Assembly: GCA_023387235.1 (NCBI GenBank)
Contig: JAEWIJ010000152.1
Location: 3,917-67,916, forward strand
DNA length: 64,000 bases
DNA from: Pseudomonadota bacterium
Lineage (GTDB): Bacteria; Pseudomonadota; Alphaproteobacteria; Rhizobiales; Hyphomicrobiaceae
Direction: 5' to 3'
Shown: piece by piece, positions 37,146 to 45,621 of the stretch
Position numbering within the stretch: the first letter of the stretch is position 1
Layout: each line of letters starts with the position of its first letter
Made by a program: the position numbers and the translations under genes
Notes under the pieces: generated by a model
The model's database searches: none
The model's input: only the letters and a program-made list of their open reading frames with translations
What the model was told of the DNA's origin: nothing

Positions 37146-38096
37146 ATGTCAAAAGCCGAGATCGCGAAAGCACGTCGCCGCCGCGAGGAGGCCGTCGACT
37201 GGGTCTTGCGCAATCGAGAAGCCGAGCTGTCGCTGAACGTGACGGCGGAATTCGAGGCGTGGTGCGCGCGCGATCCGGCCAACAAGGCCGCGTACGATCA
37301 AGCGAGCCAGCTGCTGAGTGATGCGCGCTCGGCGATACTCGGCGACAGTGAGCTTGCGGCTAGCAATCCGCAGCGGAAGACATCGGCTGTTTCTAAAGTC
37401 GTGGGGACGCTTGCCATCATCGGCCTCATCGCCGGTGCTTTCCTGGCGCTGGACGGACCGATGCGGCTGCAGGCGGACCGGATCGCGGGCATCGGCGAGA
37501 TACCCGTCATTCAACTCGCGGATGGATCCAAGGTCCAGCTCAACGCGACCTCTGCCGTAGCGTTCGAGCTCGGAGGAGCGCGGCGTGTCGTCAGGCTCCT
37601 ACGCGGGGAGGCTTACTTCCAGGTGGCAAAGGATCCGCAGCGCCCGTTTGTTGTTGAAGCCATGGGCGGTGAGACGACCGCGCTCGGGACGGCCTTCAAT
37701 GTGCGCCTGTCGGATGCGGTGGCCGACGTCGCCGTCACGGAGCATCGCGTGAGGGTCGCAGCCGCGAATGGCGCAGCGGTTGTCGAGGTCGGCGAAGGGC
37801 AGGGTGCGGCGTACTCCGCCGGGGGGCGGATCGGCGCTGTCGGGTCTCGCGACCTTGATGCCGATCTCGCCTGGCGCCGCGGTCAGCTCGTCGTCGACAA
37901 CGTGCCTTTGGCAAGCGTGGTCGATCAAATCGCCCATCACTTCCGCGGGCGGATCGTGATCATGCCCGGCACGGCGAGCCGCCGTGTCAGCGGTACCTTC
38001 ACGATCTCCGATCCCCAGGCAGCATTCGCGCTGCTGCGAAGCTCGCTCCGGATCACCGTGCAGCAGTTCGGCCCCATCGTCTTCATCCGCGACTGA
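37146..38096 (+). CDS. FecR-family anti-sigma factor (set 2)
   Basis: A 316-residue FecR protein. DUF4880-like cytoplasmic part (about 10-60, EAVDWVLRNREAELSLN, FEAWCARDPANKAAYD), membrane segment at about 83-103, then the periplasmic FecR domain (LADGSKVQLNATSAVAFEL, RRVVRLLRGEAYFQVAKD) and a C-terminal STN-like fold (LASVVDQIAHHFRGRIVI) that pairs with the receptor signalling domain. Same length as the first FecR but without the twin-arginine pair. Confidence 0.92.
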   Translation: MSKAEIAKARRRREEAVDWVLRNREAELSLNVTAEFEAWCARDPANKAAYDQASQLLSDARSAILGDSELAASNPQRKTSAVSKVVGTLAIIGLIAGAFLALDGPMRLQADRIAGIGEIPVIQLADGSKVQLNATSAVAFELGGARRVVRLLRGEAYFQVAKDPQRPFVVEAMGGETTALGTAFNVRLSDAVADVAVTEHRVRVAAANGAAVVEVGEGQGAAYSAGGRIGAVGSRDLDADLAWRRGQLVVDNVPLASVVDQIAHHFRGRIVIMPGTASRRVSGTFTISDPQAAFALLRSSLRITVQQFGPIVFIRD

Positions 38097-38248
38097 GGTG
38101 CGAGAGCAACAGTCTGCCAGGTGCATTCTTGATTATTGCCGTCAGGATAGTCCCAGCCCGTCTCCCTCGTTCGTCTACCGACTGAGCGCCGCAATGGAGC
38201 TGACGTTGCGGTGCGCAGTTTTGTGGGTTTGTAGCAAGGGGACCGGGG

Positions 38249-40597
38249 ATGGCAGCACACGGCAAGAAGGCGTCGGAGCGAGCAGGGCTCTATTGCGTAT
38301 TGTCTGCCGCATTGATGGCGGGCACCATGCTTGCGACGGCACATCTCGACGCATCAGGCGCGCTGGCCCAGTCATCTCGACCGCAATCGGGCACGATAAG
38401 CATCCCGCCCGGCCCGCTGACGCCAGCTCTCAACCGGCTCGCGGCCCGGACCGGTCTCCAGATCCTCTACGATGCCAACATAGCCGAGGGCCGGCGGACA
38501 AACGGCGTCTCAGGCGCAGCGACGCCGAACCAGGCGCTATCGGCGCTGCTGGCCGGGACGGGGGTTACGTTCCGCTATACAGGCGCCAATACCGTCACCA
38601 TCGTTGATGCGAGCGCCGCCGACGGCGGCGCAACTATTGAAGGCGCGGTTGCGCTCGACACAATCGATGTTTCCGGGGGCGGCGGCTGGCAAACTGATCC
38701 AGATCGGGTTTACGAGACACCAGCAGGCGTCAGTGCCGTCACTTCCGAGATGCTCGGCGAGAAATTCGCAGGCGACGTCGATAGTGCATTGCGGTCAGTA
38801 CCCGGGACCTTCACCCGAATGAACGAATCTTCGGCCGGCGTCGGTGTAAACATTCGTGGCTTCGAGGGATTTGGCCGCGTCAACATGATGATTGATGGCG
38901 TGCGCCAGAGCTTCAGGGTATTCGGGCACGGTGTGAACGGCGGCAGCACATACGTCGATCCAGCACTGCTCGCGGGCGTCGAAATAGCGCGCGGTGCAGT
39001 CACCGATGTGACGGGTATCGGCGCTCTCGCGGGCTCGGCCAATTTTCGAACACTGAATGTGGACGACATCCTTCTTCCTGGCCGCAACTACGGAATGATG
39101 AACACCGTGCGCTTCGGCACCAACGGCTACAACGCCTCGGTCATGTCATCGGCTGCGATGCGTAGCAATGGGACCAGCGCTGCCGTTGCCTTCAGCCACC
39201 ACGCAACTAACGATTACGAGAGTGGGCGCGGCAAGATCGAGACCGGAACATGGCAGGATCTTACGTCCGGTCTTGCCAAGCTCAATTTCGGCGAAGCATC
39301 GGACCACAAGCTGAGCCTCGGCGCTGTCTGGTACGACAACGATACGACATTGACCGGTTCCTCGTTTCCGATCTCGAACCAGACGTATACTATCAAGTAT
39401 CGCTTCAATCCCGGCAATGACCTGATCAACTTGCGGGTGAACGCCGCCTACAACATTACCGAGGCGGACTACACGTCGAGCAGTACCGGTGCCGTGGCGC
39501 CGGTTCGCAACGAAGGTCTCAGCTTCGATTTCACCAACACTTCGATCGCGAGGTTGGGTGACACGACGCTGACGTTCGACTATGGCGCGGCTTACGTCCG
39601 AGATGATGTCGACAATGGCGGAAATGCGCTGCTCAGTGTGCATCCGGGCCGTCAGGACGTTGCCGGTGCCTTTGCGACGGGTAAGCTGAGCTGGGGCATC
39701 TTCGATCTGATCGGCGGCCTTCGCTACGACTACTACGCGATCACTGGAACGACGGCACCGATTGCGTTTCCGCCAGCTCCGGGAAGCGCCATCGACAATT
39801 CCGGCGGAGAATGGAGTCCGAAGCTGACGCTGGCGGCAAAGCCCCTTTCATGGCTGCAGCTCTACGGCACTTACGAGCATTCCTTCCGGCCGCCCACGGT
39901 TTCCGAGACCCTGTTCCCAGGTGTTCATGGGGTGAGCAGCGGTACATACGCAAATCCTGATCTGAAGGGGGAGCGCAGCAGAGGTTGGGAAGCGGGTATC
40001 AACATTCTCAAGAATGGACTGTTCGCCGCAAACGACGTGCTGCGGCTGAAGGCGAACTATTTCCGTGCGGACATTGAGGACTATGTTGCATTCGACATCA
40101 CCGATATGTCGACCTTCCGTATCCAGTTCACGAATTTGGCCGGCGTCACGCCGATATCGGGCGTGGAATTGCAGGGATCGTACGACGCGGGATTCGCCTA
40201 CGTAAACGTGGCCTATACGAACTCCGACATCACGCTGCCTCAGGGCATCTACACCGGTTCTGGCGCCGGTGATCTCGGGCAACTGCCGACAGAATATCTG
40301 ACACTCGACCTGGGTGTGCGGCTACTCGATCAGAAGTTGACGCTTGGCGGGCAGATGCGCTGGGTCGGCAGTTCTCTGCGTACAGGAACGCTCAACTTCC
40401 CGATCCCTCCGCCCATCAAGGTCGCCGAGTACACGTTGTTCGACGCCTACGCGAGCTTCAAGGTCAATGAGAGCGTGAAGCTTTTCATCAATGCCGAGAA
40501 TGTGACGGACGTCTATTATATGCCGGCCCTGAAGTACCATCTTGGCGACGCCGGACCAGGTCGCCGCATCATCGGCGGTGCGACGCTGCGCTTCTGA
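38249..40597 (+). CDS. TonB-dependent heme/hemoglobin receptor with STN domain (set 2)
   Basis: A 782-residue receptor. Signal peptide to about residue 40, STN domain (about 48-115, TISIPPGPLTPALNRLA), the linker ALDTIDVSGGGG shared with the larger receptor of set 1, then plug (TSEMLGEKFAGDVDSALRS, VNIRGFEGFGRVNMMIDG) and HemR/HasR-type barrel with YEHSFRPPTVSET and the aromatic end GGATLRF. The FRAP/NPNL-like region of heme receptors corresponds to FRPP here. It should import heme. A weak operator-like half-site, ATTCTTGAT at 38125, lies upstream. Confidence 0.93.
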   Translation: MAAHGKKASERAGLYCVLSAALMAGTMLATAHLDASGALAQSSRPQSGTISIPPGPLTPALNRLAARTGLQILYDANIAEGRRTNGVSGAATPNQALSALLAGTGVTFRYTGANTVTIVDASAADGGATIEGAVALDTIDVSGGGGWQTDPDRVYETPAGVSAVTSEMLGEKFAGDVDSALRSVPGTFTRMNESSAGVGVNIRGFEGFGRVNMMIDGVRQSFRVFGHGVNGGSTYVDPALLAGVEIARGAVTDVTGIGALAGSANFRTLNVDDILLPGRNYGMMNTVRFGTNGYNASVMSSAAMRSNGTSAAVAFSHHATNDYESGRGKIETGTWQDLTSGLAKLNFGEASDHKLSLGAVWYDNDTTLTGSSFPISNQTYTIKYRFNPGNDLINLRVNAAYNITEADYTSSSTGAVAPVRNEGLSFDFTNTSIARLGDTTLTFDYGAAYVRDDVDNGGNALLSVHPGRQDVAGAFATGKLSWGIFDLIGGLRYDYYAITGTTAPIAFPPAPGSAIDNSGGEWSPKLTLAAKPLSWLQLYGTYEHSFRPPTVSETLFPGVHGVSSGTYANPDLKGERSRGWEAGINILKNGLFAANDVLRLKANYFRADIEDYVAFDITDMSTFRIQFTNLAGVTPISGVELQGSYDAGFAYVNVAYTNSDITLPQGIYTGSGAGDLGQLPTEYLTLDLGVRLLDQKLTLGGQMRWVGSSLRTGTLNFPIPPPIKVAEYTLFDAYASFKVNESVKLFINAENVTDVYYMPALKYHLGDAGPGRRIIGGATLRF

Positions 40598-40638
40598 TTG
40601 GATGTAAAAGGGGGAGGCGGGCCGGAGCATCGGTGTCA

Positions 40639-40929
40639 GAGTAAATGGTGACGCTTCTGACCCGTTTCCGGTTGCCAGAGCAGGATCGCCATTGAGGCGA
40701 GCTCAGTGCCGTTGTCGCTGACCACCATTGTGGGCCGACCGCGCCACGCGATCAGTCCGTTCGCGAACGTGTCCGAGACGAAGTCCAACGACCAGCGCTG
40801 GTTCTTGCCCTGAGGCACGGTAGCCGGCGCTCGTGACCCGAGCACACGCTTGCGGCCTCCCCGCTTGCGGACGACAAGCCGCTCCTCCCGGTAGATGCGT
40901 ACGAGTGCGTAGGCAGGCACCAATGCATT
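40639..40929 (-). pseudogene. IS3-family transposase remnant with internal deletion
   Basis: On the minus strand the frame reads VRIYREERLVVRKRGGRKR and QRWSLDFVSD, then jumps directly to RGRPTMVVSDNGTEL. In intact IS3-type OrfB proteins about 35 residues of the DDE core separate these two blocks. Only about 95 codons remain and no inverted repeats were found. It is an old insertion scar between the second heme receptor and the methanethiol-oxidase pair. Confidence 0.75.
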
Positions 40930-40955
40930 GGGCCCTGCAATGCCGGAAGCCCGGC

Positions 40956-41579
40956 TCATCCCGATAGGAGCAGCGATATTCCCGTGAGGCATAGCGCACC
41001 TATCCACACTGCATCGACGTTGAACCACGCTTGGCGCAGGACGCCGACGCCGAGCCACTCGTAAACGAGACCGGCGACGAGGACAGTCGTTGCAGCCATC
41101 GCCAGTGTGTGAATGCCGGCACTGACCAGCACAGTTGCAGCGAGCGGTGCCGCCCCGCTGCCGCTGCTTTCGAGGCATGACGACATGATCGCCGGCCAGA
41201 GCATGAGGCCGGCGCCGTGAGCGGTCGCCATGAGGAACGACCAGACGGCAAGACCCAGGAGGCCGGTCTGCATACCGAAACGGACGCGATGGCGATGGCC
41301 GAGACGCCAATGATAGGCGGCCCACACGAGCAGCAGCAGTCCGGCACCGATACGCACCGCGCCGTGTGGAATTAGAATGCCGGCAACGGCGAGCAGGCCG
41401 GCAACGACACCGATCGATAGCGCGTGTCCGGCGGCGATCGGCAGCAGGGAAACGAAGACGACTGTCCGGCTCTGCCGGTGCAGACCGAGTGCCACCGCAA
41501 ACAGCCATCCCATGGCCGGATTGAGCCCGTGGAAGGCGCCCAATCCGACGAGTGCGAGCGATGGCAATGTCTCGTTCAT
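40956..41579 (-). CDS. Membrane protein associated with SBP56/methanethiol oxidase
   Basis: A 207-residue protein with six or seven hydrophobic segments, reading from ATG 41579. LVGLGAFHGLNPAMGWLFAVAL and LPIAAGHALSIGVVAGLL have the His-containing helices of the NicO/UreH-type metal transporter superfamily, and WSFLMATAHGAGLMLWP repeats the pattern. It follows the SBP56-like gene after 55 bases on the same strand and is probably co-transcribed. Related genes are often found next to SBP56 genes. Metal transport or a role in enzyme maturation is inference. Confidence 0.82.
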   Translation of the reverse strand: MNETLPSLALVGLGAFHGLNPAMGWLFAVALGLHRQSRTVVFVSLLPIAAGHALSIGVVAGLLAVAGILIPHGAVRIGAGLLLLVWAAYHWRLGHRHRVRFGMQTGLLGLAVWSFLMATAHGAGLMLWPAIMSSCLESSGSGAAPLAATVLVSAGIHTLAMAATTVLVAGLVYEWLGVGVLRQAWFNVDAVWIGALCLTGISLLLSG

Positions 41580-41634
41580 GACCGGTCCAGCCGTCTGCCG
41601 AAGCGACCGGGCGGACCCGATCGCGCTTGAGCTC

Positions 41635-43029
41635 TTACGGATAGCAGTACGAGTCCGACGAGCAGTCGCCGCCTTCGAGGCGTACCTGATGCGGGCGATG
41701 CGGCGAGGGCCACTGCACGAAGAACTTCGGATCGAAGGCGATGCCGCCATTCGGGTCGGTGTCGAGCTTCACCATCCAGCCCTCGATGCCGTCGGGATAG
41801 AACTGCGGATCGATGGCGCCGTAGAGCGAGTTGGTGAAGTAGACGCGGCGGCCGTCGCGGCTGATCTCGACCATCTGCGGGCCGCCGCTCAGCGCGCCGT
41901 TCCTGGCGCCGGGATGCGTGGCCTTCGAGACGATGCCGCCGATCCGCACCTTGCCTGTGAGCTTGGGATTGAAGGGATCGGACACATCGTACTGCTGCAG
42001 GTCGCCGGTGCCCCAGCAGGCGACGTAGAGGAACCTGTCGTCCATCGAGAGATCGATGTCGGTGACAAGCGGCGGCACCGCCTTGAAGCCCTTGAGTAAC
42101 GGCGGCAGATCGTCCTCGTTCGCCGGCTCGGCCGGGATCTCGATTATTTTCTTCACTGCCCACTTGTCGCCGTCCTTGTACCAAGTCCAGATCGACGACG
42201 AGAGATTCTCGAGACTGACGACGCAGTTGACGAAGCCGTAGGCCTTGGTCGGATCGTGCGCGGGCCTGAGCTCGAACACGAGCTGGTACTTGTCGCCGAA
42301 GTCGATGGTCTGCAGGTGCTTCCTCTTGTGCAGATCCCAAAAGTGCAGGCGGCGGCCGTACTGAGCACCGAGTAGAACCTCGGGGATCAGACCGTTCTCG
42401 AAGGTATCCGGCGTGCCCCATTCGCTGGTGACAAGTGTGTCGTGGCCGAGGTGCCACCAGGCGTCATAGGCGAAGTGCTGTGGTCCGCGATCCATCTCCC
42501 ATTGCCCGCGCACGTCGAACGTCTCGTGGTCCATCAGGAACACGCCGCCGGGTCCCTTGCCCTCGCGGTTGCCGAGCGCGGCGACATAGATGCCCTCGGG
42601 GCCGCAGTGCACGGTGTGGGGACGCGTGTAGCCGGCCTTGTCGGCAACCTCCGCAGGCTCGACGACCTTGACGATCTTCGGGTTCCTGGGATCGGGCTTG
42701 GTGTCGAGGATATGGATGCGCGAGGAGCGCAAGCCCGGCACCACGAGGTAGCGCCGTTCGGCGTGCGCGTGCGGGGCGTTGGGGCAGAGGCACGACGAGC
42801 AGGCATTCCAGCCGAAATGATGCAGCTCGTCGCCCGTGTTCGGCATCGATGTCGTGCCGATGATCTGCGAATAGGTCTTCGACTTGGGATCGACATCGAC
42901 CACGGCGATCGCATCGGGAGTCTTTCGATCGGGATCGAAGGCGGCGACGTAGGCCAGTGTTTCGGGTGCTGCCTTCATCGCCATACGCGGCGAGGGATAG
43001 AAGCTTGGGTCGGGTGTCCAGGTTGCCAT
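41635..43029 (-). CDS. mtoX: SBP56-family methanethiol oxidase
   Basis: A 464-residue SBP56-family protein, an N-terminal-to-end beta-propeller. Landmarks are GDELHHFGWNACSSC (about 66-80), RPHTVHCGPEGIYV, EWGTPDTFENGL, TDIDLSMDDRFLYVACWGTGD and the terminal DSYCYP. Members in Hyphomicrobium and other methylotrophs oxidise methanethiol to formaldehyde, H2S and H2O2 and contain copper. No signal peptide is visible, whereas the characterised Hyphomicrobium enzyme is periplasmic; the usual SCO1 and MauG-like partners are not adjacent. A selenium-binding role, the older family name, cannot be excluded. Confidence 0.9.
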   Translation of the reverse strand: MATWTPDPSFYPSPRMAMKAAPETLAYVAAFDPDRKTPDAIAVVDVDPKSKTYSQIIGTTSMPNTGDELHHFGWNACSSCLCPNAPHAHAERRYLVVPGLRSSRIHILDTKPDPRNPKIVKVVEPAEVADKAGYTRPHTVHCGPEGIYVAALGNREGKGPGGVFLMDHETFDVRGQWEMDRGPQHFAYDAWWHLGHDTLVTSEWGTPDTFENGLIPEVLLGAQYGRRLHFWDLHKRKHLQTIDFGDKYQLVFELRPAHDPTKAYGFVNCVVSLENLSSSIWTWYKDGDKWAVKKIIEIPAEPANEDDLPPLLKGFKAVPPLVTDIDLSMDDRFLYVACWGTGDLQQYDVSDPFNPKLTGKVRIGGIVSKATHPGARNGALSGGPQMVEISRDGRRVYFTNSLYGAIDPQFYPDGIEGWMVKLDTDPNGGIAFDPKFFVQWPSPHRPHQVRLEGGDCSSDSYCYP

Positions 43030-43087
43030 GATGTGTATCCTCTCATTGGCTGCCGTTTTTCCGTTCGCTTCTTCATGCGGCGAGTGC

Positions 43088-44317
43088 TCATGATCCTCTT
43101 GCTGCTTGCAGATGCTGGCCGACTGGCTGAACAGCGGGCGCAGGCGATCGCGTCAGCCAGATGAGCGTACCGACCAGAATGAGGTTACTTGCGCCGGCGA
43201 GGGCTCCTGCGGCAAAGCCGGCCTCGTAGCCTTCGGTGAGGTCATAGGCGAAGGCGCCTTGGAAGCCGCCGAAGGCGTGACCGAGCCAGGCGAACGAGAA
43301 CACGATGCCCATCCACGTCGCCTTGTCGCGTGCCGGTGTCAGCGCGCGCGTCGCCACGAGCAGTGAGGTCATGACACCGGCGTAGGCGAACCCATAGACG
43401 ATCGAGAAGATCAGGAACCCTTGCAGGCTTCCGAACAGCGTGAAGGCCAGCACGCCGATGGTCTGCAAACTCGACGCCACGAACCAGGAGCGCGTTGCGC
43501 CGATCAGGTCACACAGCTTTCCGTACGCGACGCGCCCCGCGATGGCGGCCAGGAGCATGGCGAACATGACTCCGCCGGCATCGGTGGATGATATGCAAAG
43601 GCTCTGCAGTAGCGGCATGAGGTGCATGAGCGGCACCGCCATACATGTGCAGCAAAAGAAGATGGCCGCCGAGAGTATCGGCACGGCAAGCGCGGGCCGG
43701 AGTTGAGGCTCCCGAAGCGACGACGCAGCAGGCGCTGGGGCTTGGCGCATACCCCAGGCCAGCGGCAGGAGTATAACCAAGGTACCGCAGCCGAGCGCAA
43801 GCATTGCGTTGCGCCACCCGAAGGCCTCGATGAGGTGGGCTGCCAGCAGAGGCACGCTGCCTTGGCCGACCGCCTGGCCGGCAGCCGCCACGCCGATCGC
43901 CACGCCAGTCGACTGGGGAAACCAGTTCCCGACATAGGCGAAGATCGGGGCGAACAGGGTGCCGCCGCCGAGCGCCCCGGCAATAAAGAAAAGCACGTAC
44001 GGCATCCAGAGCGATGTCGCCTGGGATGCAAGGATCAGGCAGATGCCCATCGACGATGCCGCAAGCAGGCAGATGGCGCGAATGCTCAGCCGGTCGGCGA
44101 CATAGCCCATGAAGACGCTGCCGGCCGCGAGCCCGATCAACCCGGAGGAATTGATGCCGGCGACGTCCGCGCGGGCCCATCCTTCGGCCAGCTCCATAGG
44201 TACGAAGAAGGCCGTCAGACCATTGATGAGGACGCCCATGATCACCGCGAGCATGACGGCTGCCGCACCGACGGCGAACAGGGCGGGTGCCTTCGAGCGA
44301 GGCGCGCAGGACGACAT
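43088..44317 (-). CDS. Major facilitator superfamily transporter (monocarboxylate/oxalate-formate type)
   Basis: A 409-residue carrier with 12 hydrophobic segments. GLIGLAAGSVFMGYVADRLSIRA is the conserved loop between helices 2 and 3, and AYVGNWFPQSTGVAIGVAAAGQAVGQ is typical of the oxalate/formate antiporter and monocarboxylate subfamily. The substrate is probably an organic anion. It lies between the methanethiol oxidase gene (58 bases) and an alpha/beta hydrolase (77 bases), all on the minus strand. Confidence 0.9.
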   Translation of the reverse strand: MSSCAPRSKAPALFAVGAAAVMLAVIMGVLINGLTAFFVPMELAEGWARADVAGINSSGLIGLAAGSVFMGYVADRLSIRAICLLAASSMGICLILASQATSLWMPYVLFFIAGALGGGTLFAPIFAYVGNWFPQSTGVAIGVAAAGQAVGQGSVPLLAAHLIEAFGWRNAMLALGCGTLVILLPLAWGMRQAPAPAASSLREPQLRPALAVPILSAAIFFCCTCMAVPLMHLMPLLQSLCISSTDAGGVMFAMLLAAIAGRVAYGKLCDLIGATRSWFVASSLQTIGVLAFTLFGSLQGFLIFSIVYGFAYAGVMTSLLVATRALTPARDKATWMGIVFSFAWLGHAFGGFQGAFAYDLTEGYEAGFAAGALAGASNLILVGTLIWLTRSPAPAVQPVGQHLQAARGS

Positions 44318-44394
44318 GGTCCGCCCTCCATCGAGCTAAAATTGTCGTGATTGGCATCTGCTTCGGAAGGGGCGGTGCGGCACCTCCCGTGAGG

Positions 44395-45270
44395 CTATGC
44401 GAGGCAGGCAGCCAAGCGGGCGCCAACTATCGAGAAGCGCGGGCGATCGGAGACCGTTGCCGTCGCACGCGTCGCTTCCGCCGCACGAATATGGGCAGCG
44501 ATTTCTTCGCTCACAGCGGCGGCGTGCGTCAGCGGTCCCATGTGACCGGCACCGGCGACGACGGAGAGCTGCGCGTCTGGCAGCAGGCTGGTCAGAATCC
44601 CGGCGATCTGGCGCGTGGGCCGGGGTGCGTGCTCGCCGCGCATGACGAGAACCGGGAAATCCAGCGCGGTATAGGCCCTCGCCGGCGTCGGCTCCTCGAT
44701 CAGGGCGTGGAAGTCGAGTGGCGCCTTCAATATCCAGCGCGTCAGCGCGCTCTGGACGGACGGCCGTAGCGAGGCCCAGGTACCCGCGCCGCTCCAGTAG
44801 TCGACGAATGCCGCCGCGGCGCCGCCATAGTTGCCCGTCGTCACGCATCGAGCCGTTGTTGCCGTAATCAACTCAATTTCGGCAAAGGCTTCCGCGCCGG
44901 AGCCGCCCATGGTTTTGAGGAGGTGAAAGGCCGACGGCTCGTAGAGCGAAAGACTGGCAATGTGATCTGGCCGCGCGAGAGCGACATGCAGCGCGACGCC
45001 GCCGCCGTAGGAATGCCCGACCAGATGTACCTTGCGGGTGCTGCGGTCGATCAGCTCGATCGTCCGCGCCGCCTCATCCGCCAGAGTGAACGCGTGGCTG
45101 CCGGTCCATGGGCCCGTGCGGTCACAGCCATAGTGCTCGGGAGCGGCCAAGGCGTGTGCCGTTCCAAGCAGCTCGCCGAGCTGGCGCCACTGACCGGGGC
45201 CGGCGCCGGAGCAATGCAGGGCAATCACGGTTGTCGAGGTCGGCGTGGCCTGCGTGGTCTCAATGAGCAT
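44395..45270 (-). CDS. Alpha/beta hydrolase
   Basis: A 291-residue alpha/beta hydrolase. The nucleophile elbow is GHSYGG with Ser87; the oxyanion region is LHCSGAGPGQW; the acid is near LVMRGEHAP and the base in VAGAGHMGPLTH. No signal peptide. The substrate is unknown; the family covers esterases, lactonases and dehalogenases. It is the first gene of a minus-strand run that continues to the MFS and methanethiol-oxidase genes, and it is divergent from the hybrid kinase gene. Confidence 0.9.
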   Translation of the reverse strand: MLIETTQATPTSTTVIALHCSGAGPGQWRQLGELLGTAHALAAPEHYGCDRTGPWTGSHAFTLADEAARTIELIDRSTRKVHLVGHSYGGGVALHVALARPDHIASLSLYEPSAFHLLKTMGGSGAEAFAEIELITATTARCVTTGNYGGAAAAFVDYWSGAGTWASLRPSVQSALTRWILKAPLDFHALIEEPTPARAYTALDFPVLVMRGEHAPRPTRQIAGILTSLLPDAQLSVVAGAGHMGPLTHAAAVSEEIAAHIRAAEATRATATVSDRPRFSIVGARLAACLA

Positions 45271-45370
45271 GGCATCCTCCGATCAATGTGACATCGCTGA
45301 ATGGCTGTTTGTCGATGGGATCAGCCTATGCCGCCTGCGTATCGCGCCGATGTTGCCGAGGCGCTGTTTG

Positions 45371-45507
45371 GTATCGTCGGTATCGTGGGCGCAGGATGGA
45401 CGGGGTTCGCCTAGAAGGCTTTGACGGGAGCTTGAGAAGCCCTTGAAAATCGCTTGATAGTTCGCCGTCGGCGAGGCGTGCGGCCGGCGCCGCGATACAG
45501 ACGATAC
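45371..45507. promoter_or_regulatory. Inverted pair of GTATCG direct repeats in the divergent gap
   Basis: GTATCG-TCG-GTATCG at 45371-45385 is a tandem hexamer with 9-base period. CGATAC-AGA-CGATAC at 45493-45507 is the same double element in inverted orientation. The two are 107 bases apart in the 351-base gap between the divergent hydrolase (start 45270) and hybrid kinase (start 45622). Direct repeats with this period are the usual target shape of OmpR-type regulators; the regulator at 48090-48794 is a candidate. The rest of the gap shows no gene. Confidence 0.5.
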
Positions 45508-45621
45508 AAATCGTGCGCGGCACGAAACAATCGCGCGACGGACCCGCGCGATAGTATCGATCTCGGAGACGAGCCCTACAACCTACGGCCAGCTGAGCAG
45601 GACCCGCGGAGGCGCAGTGAT

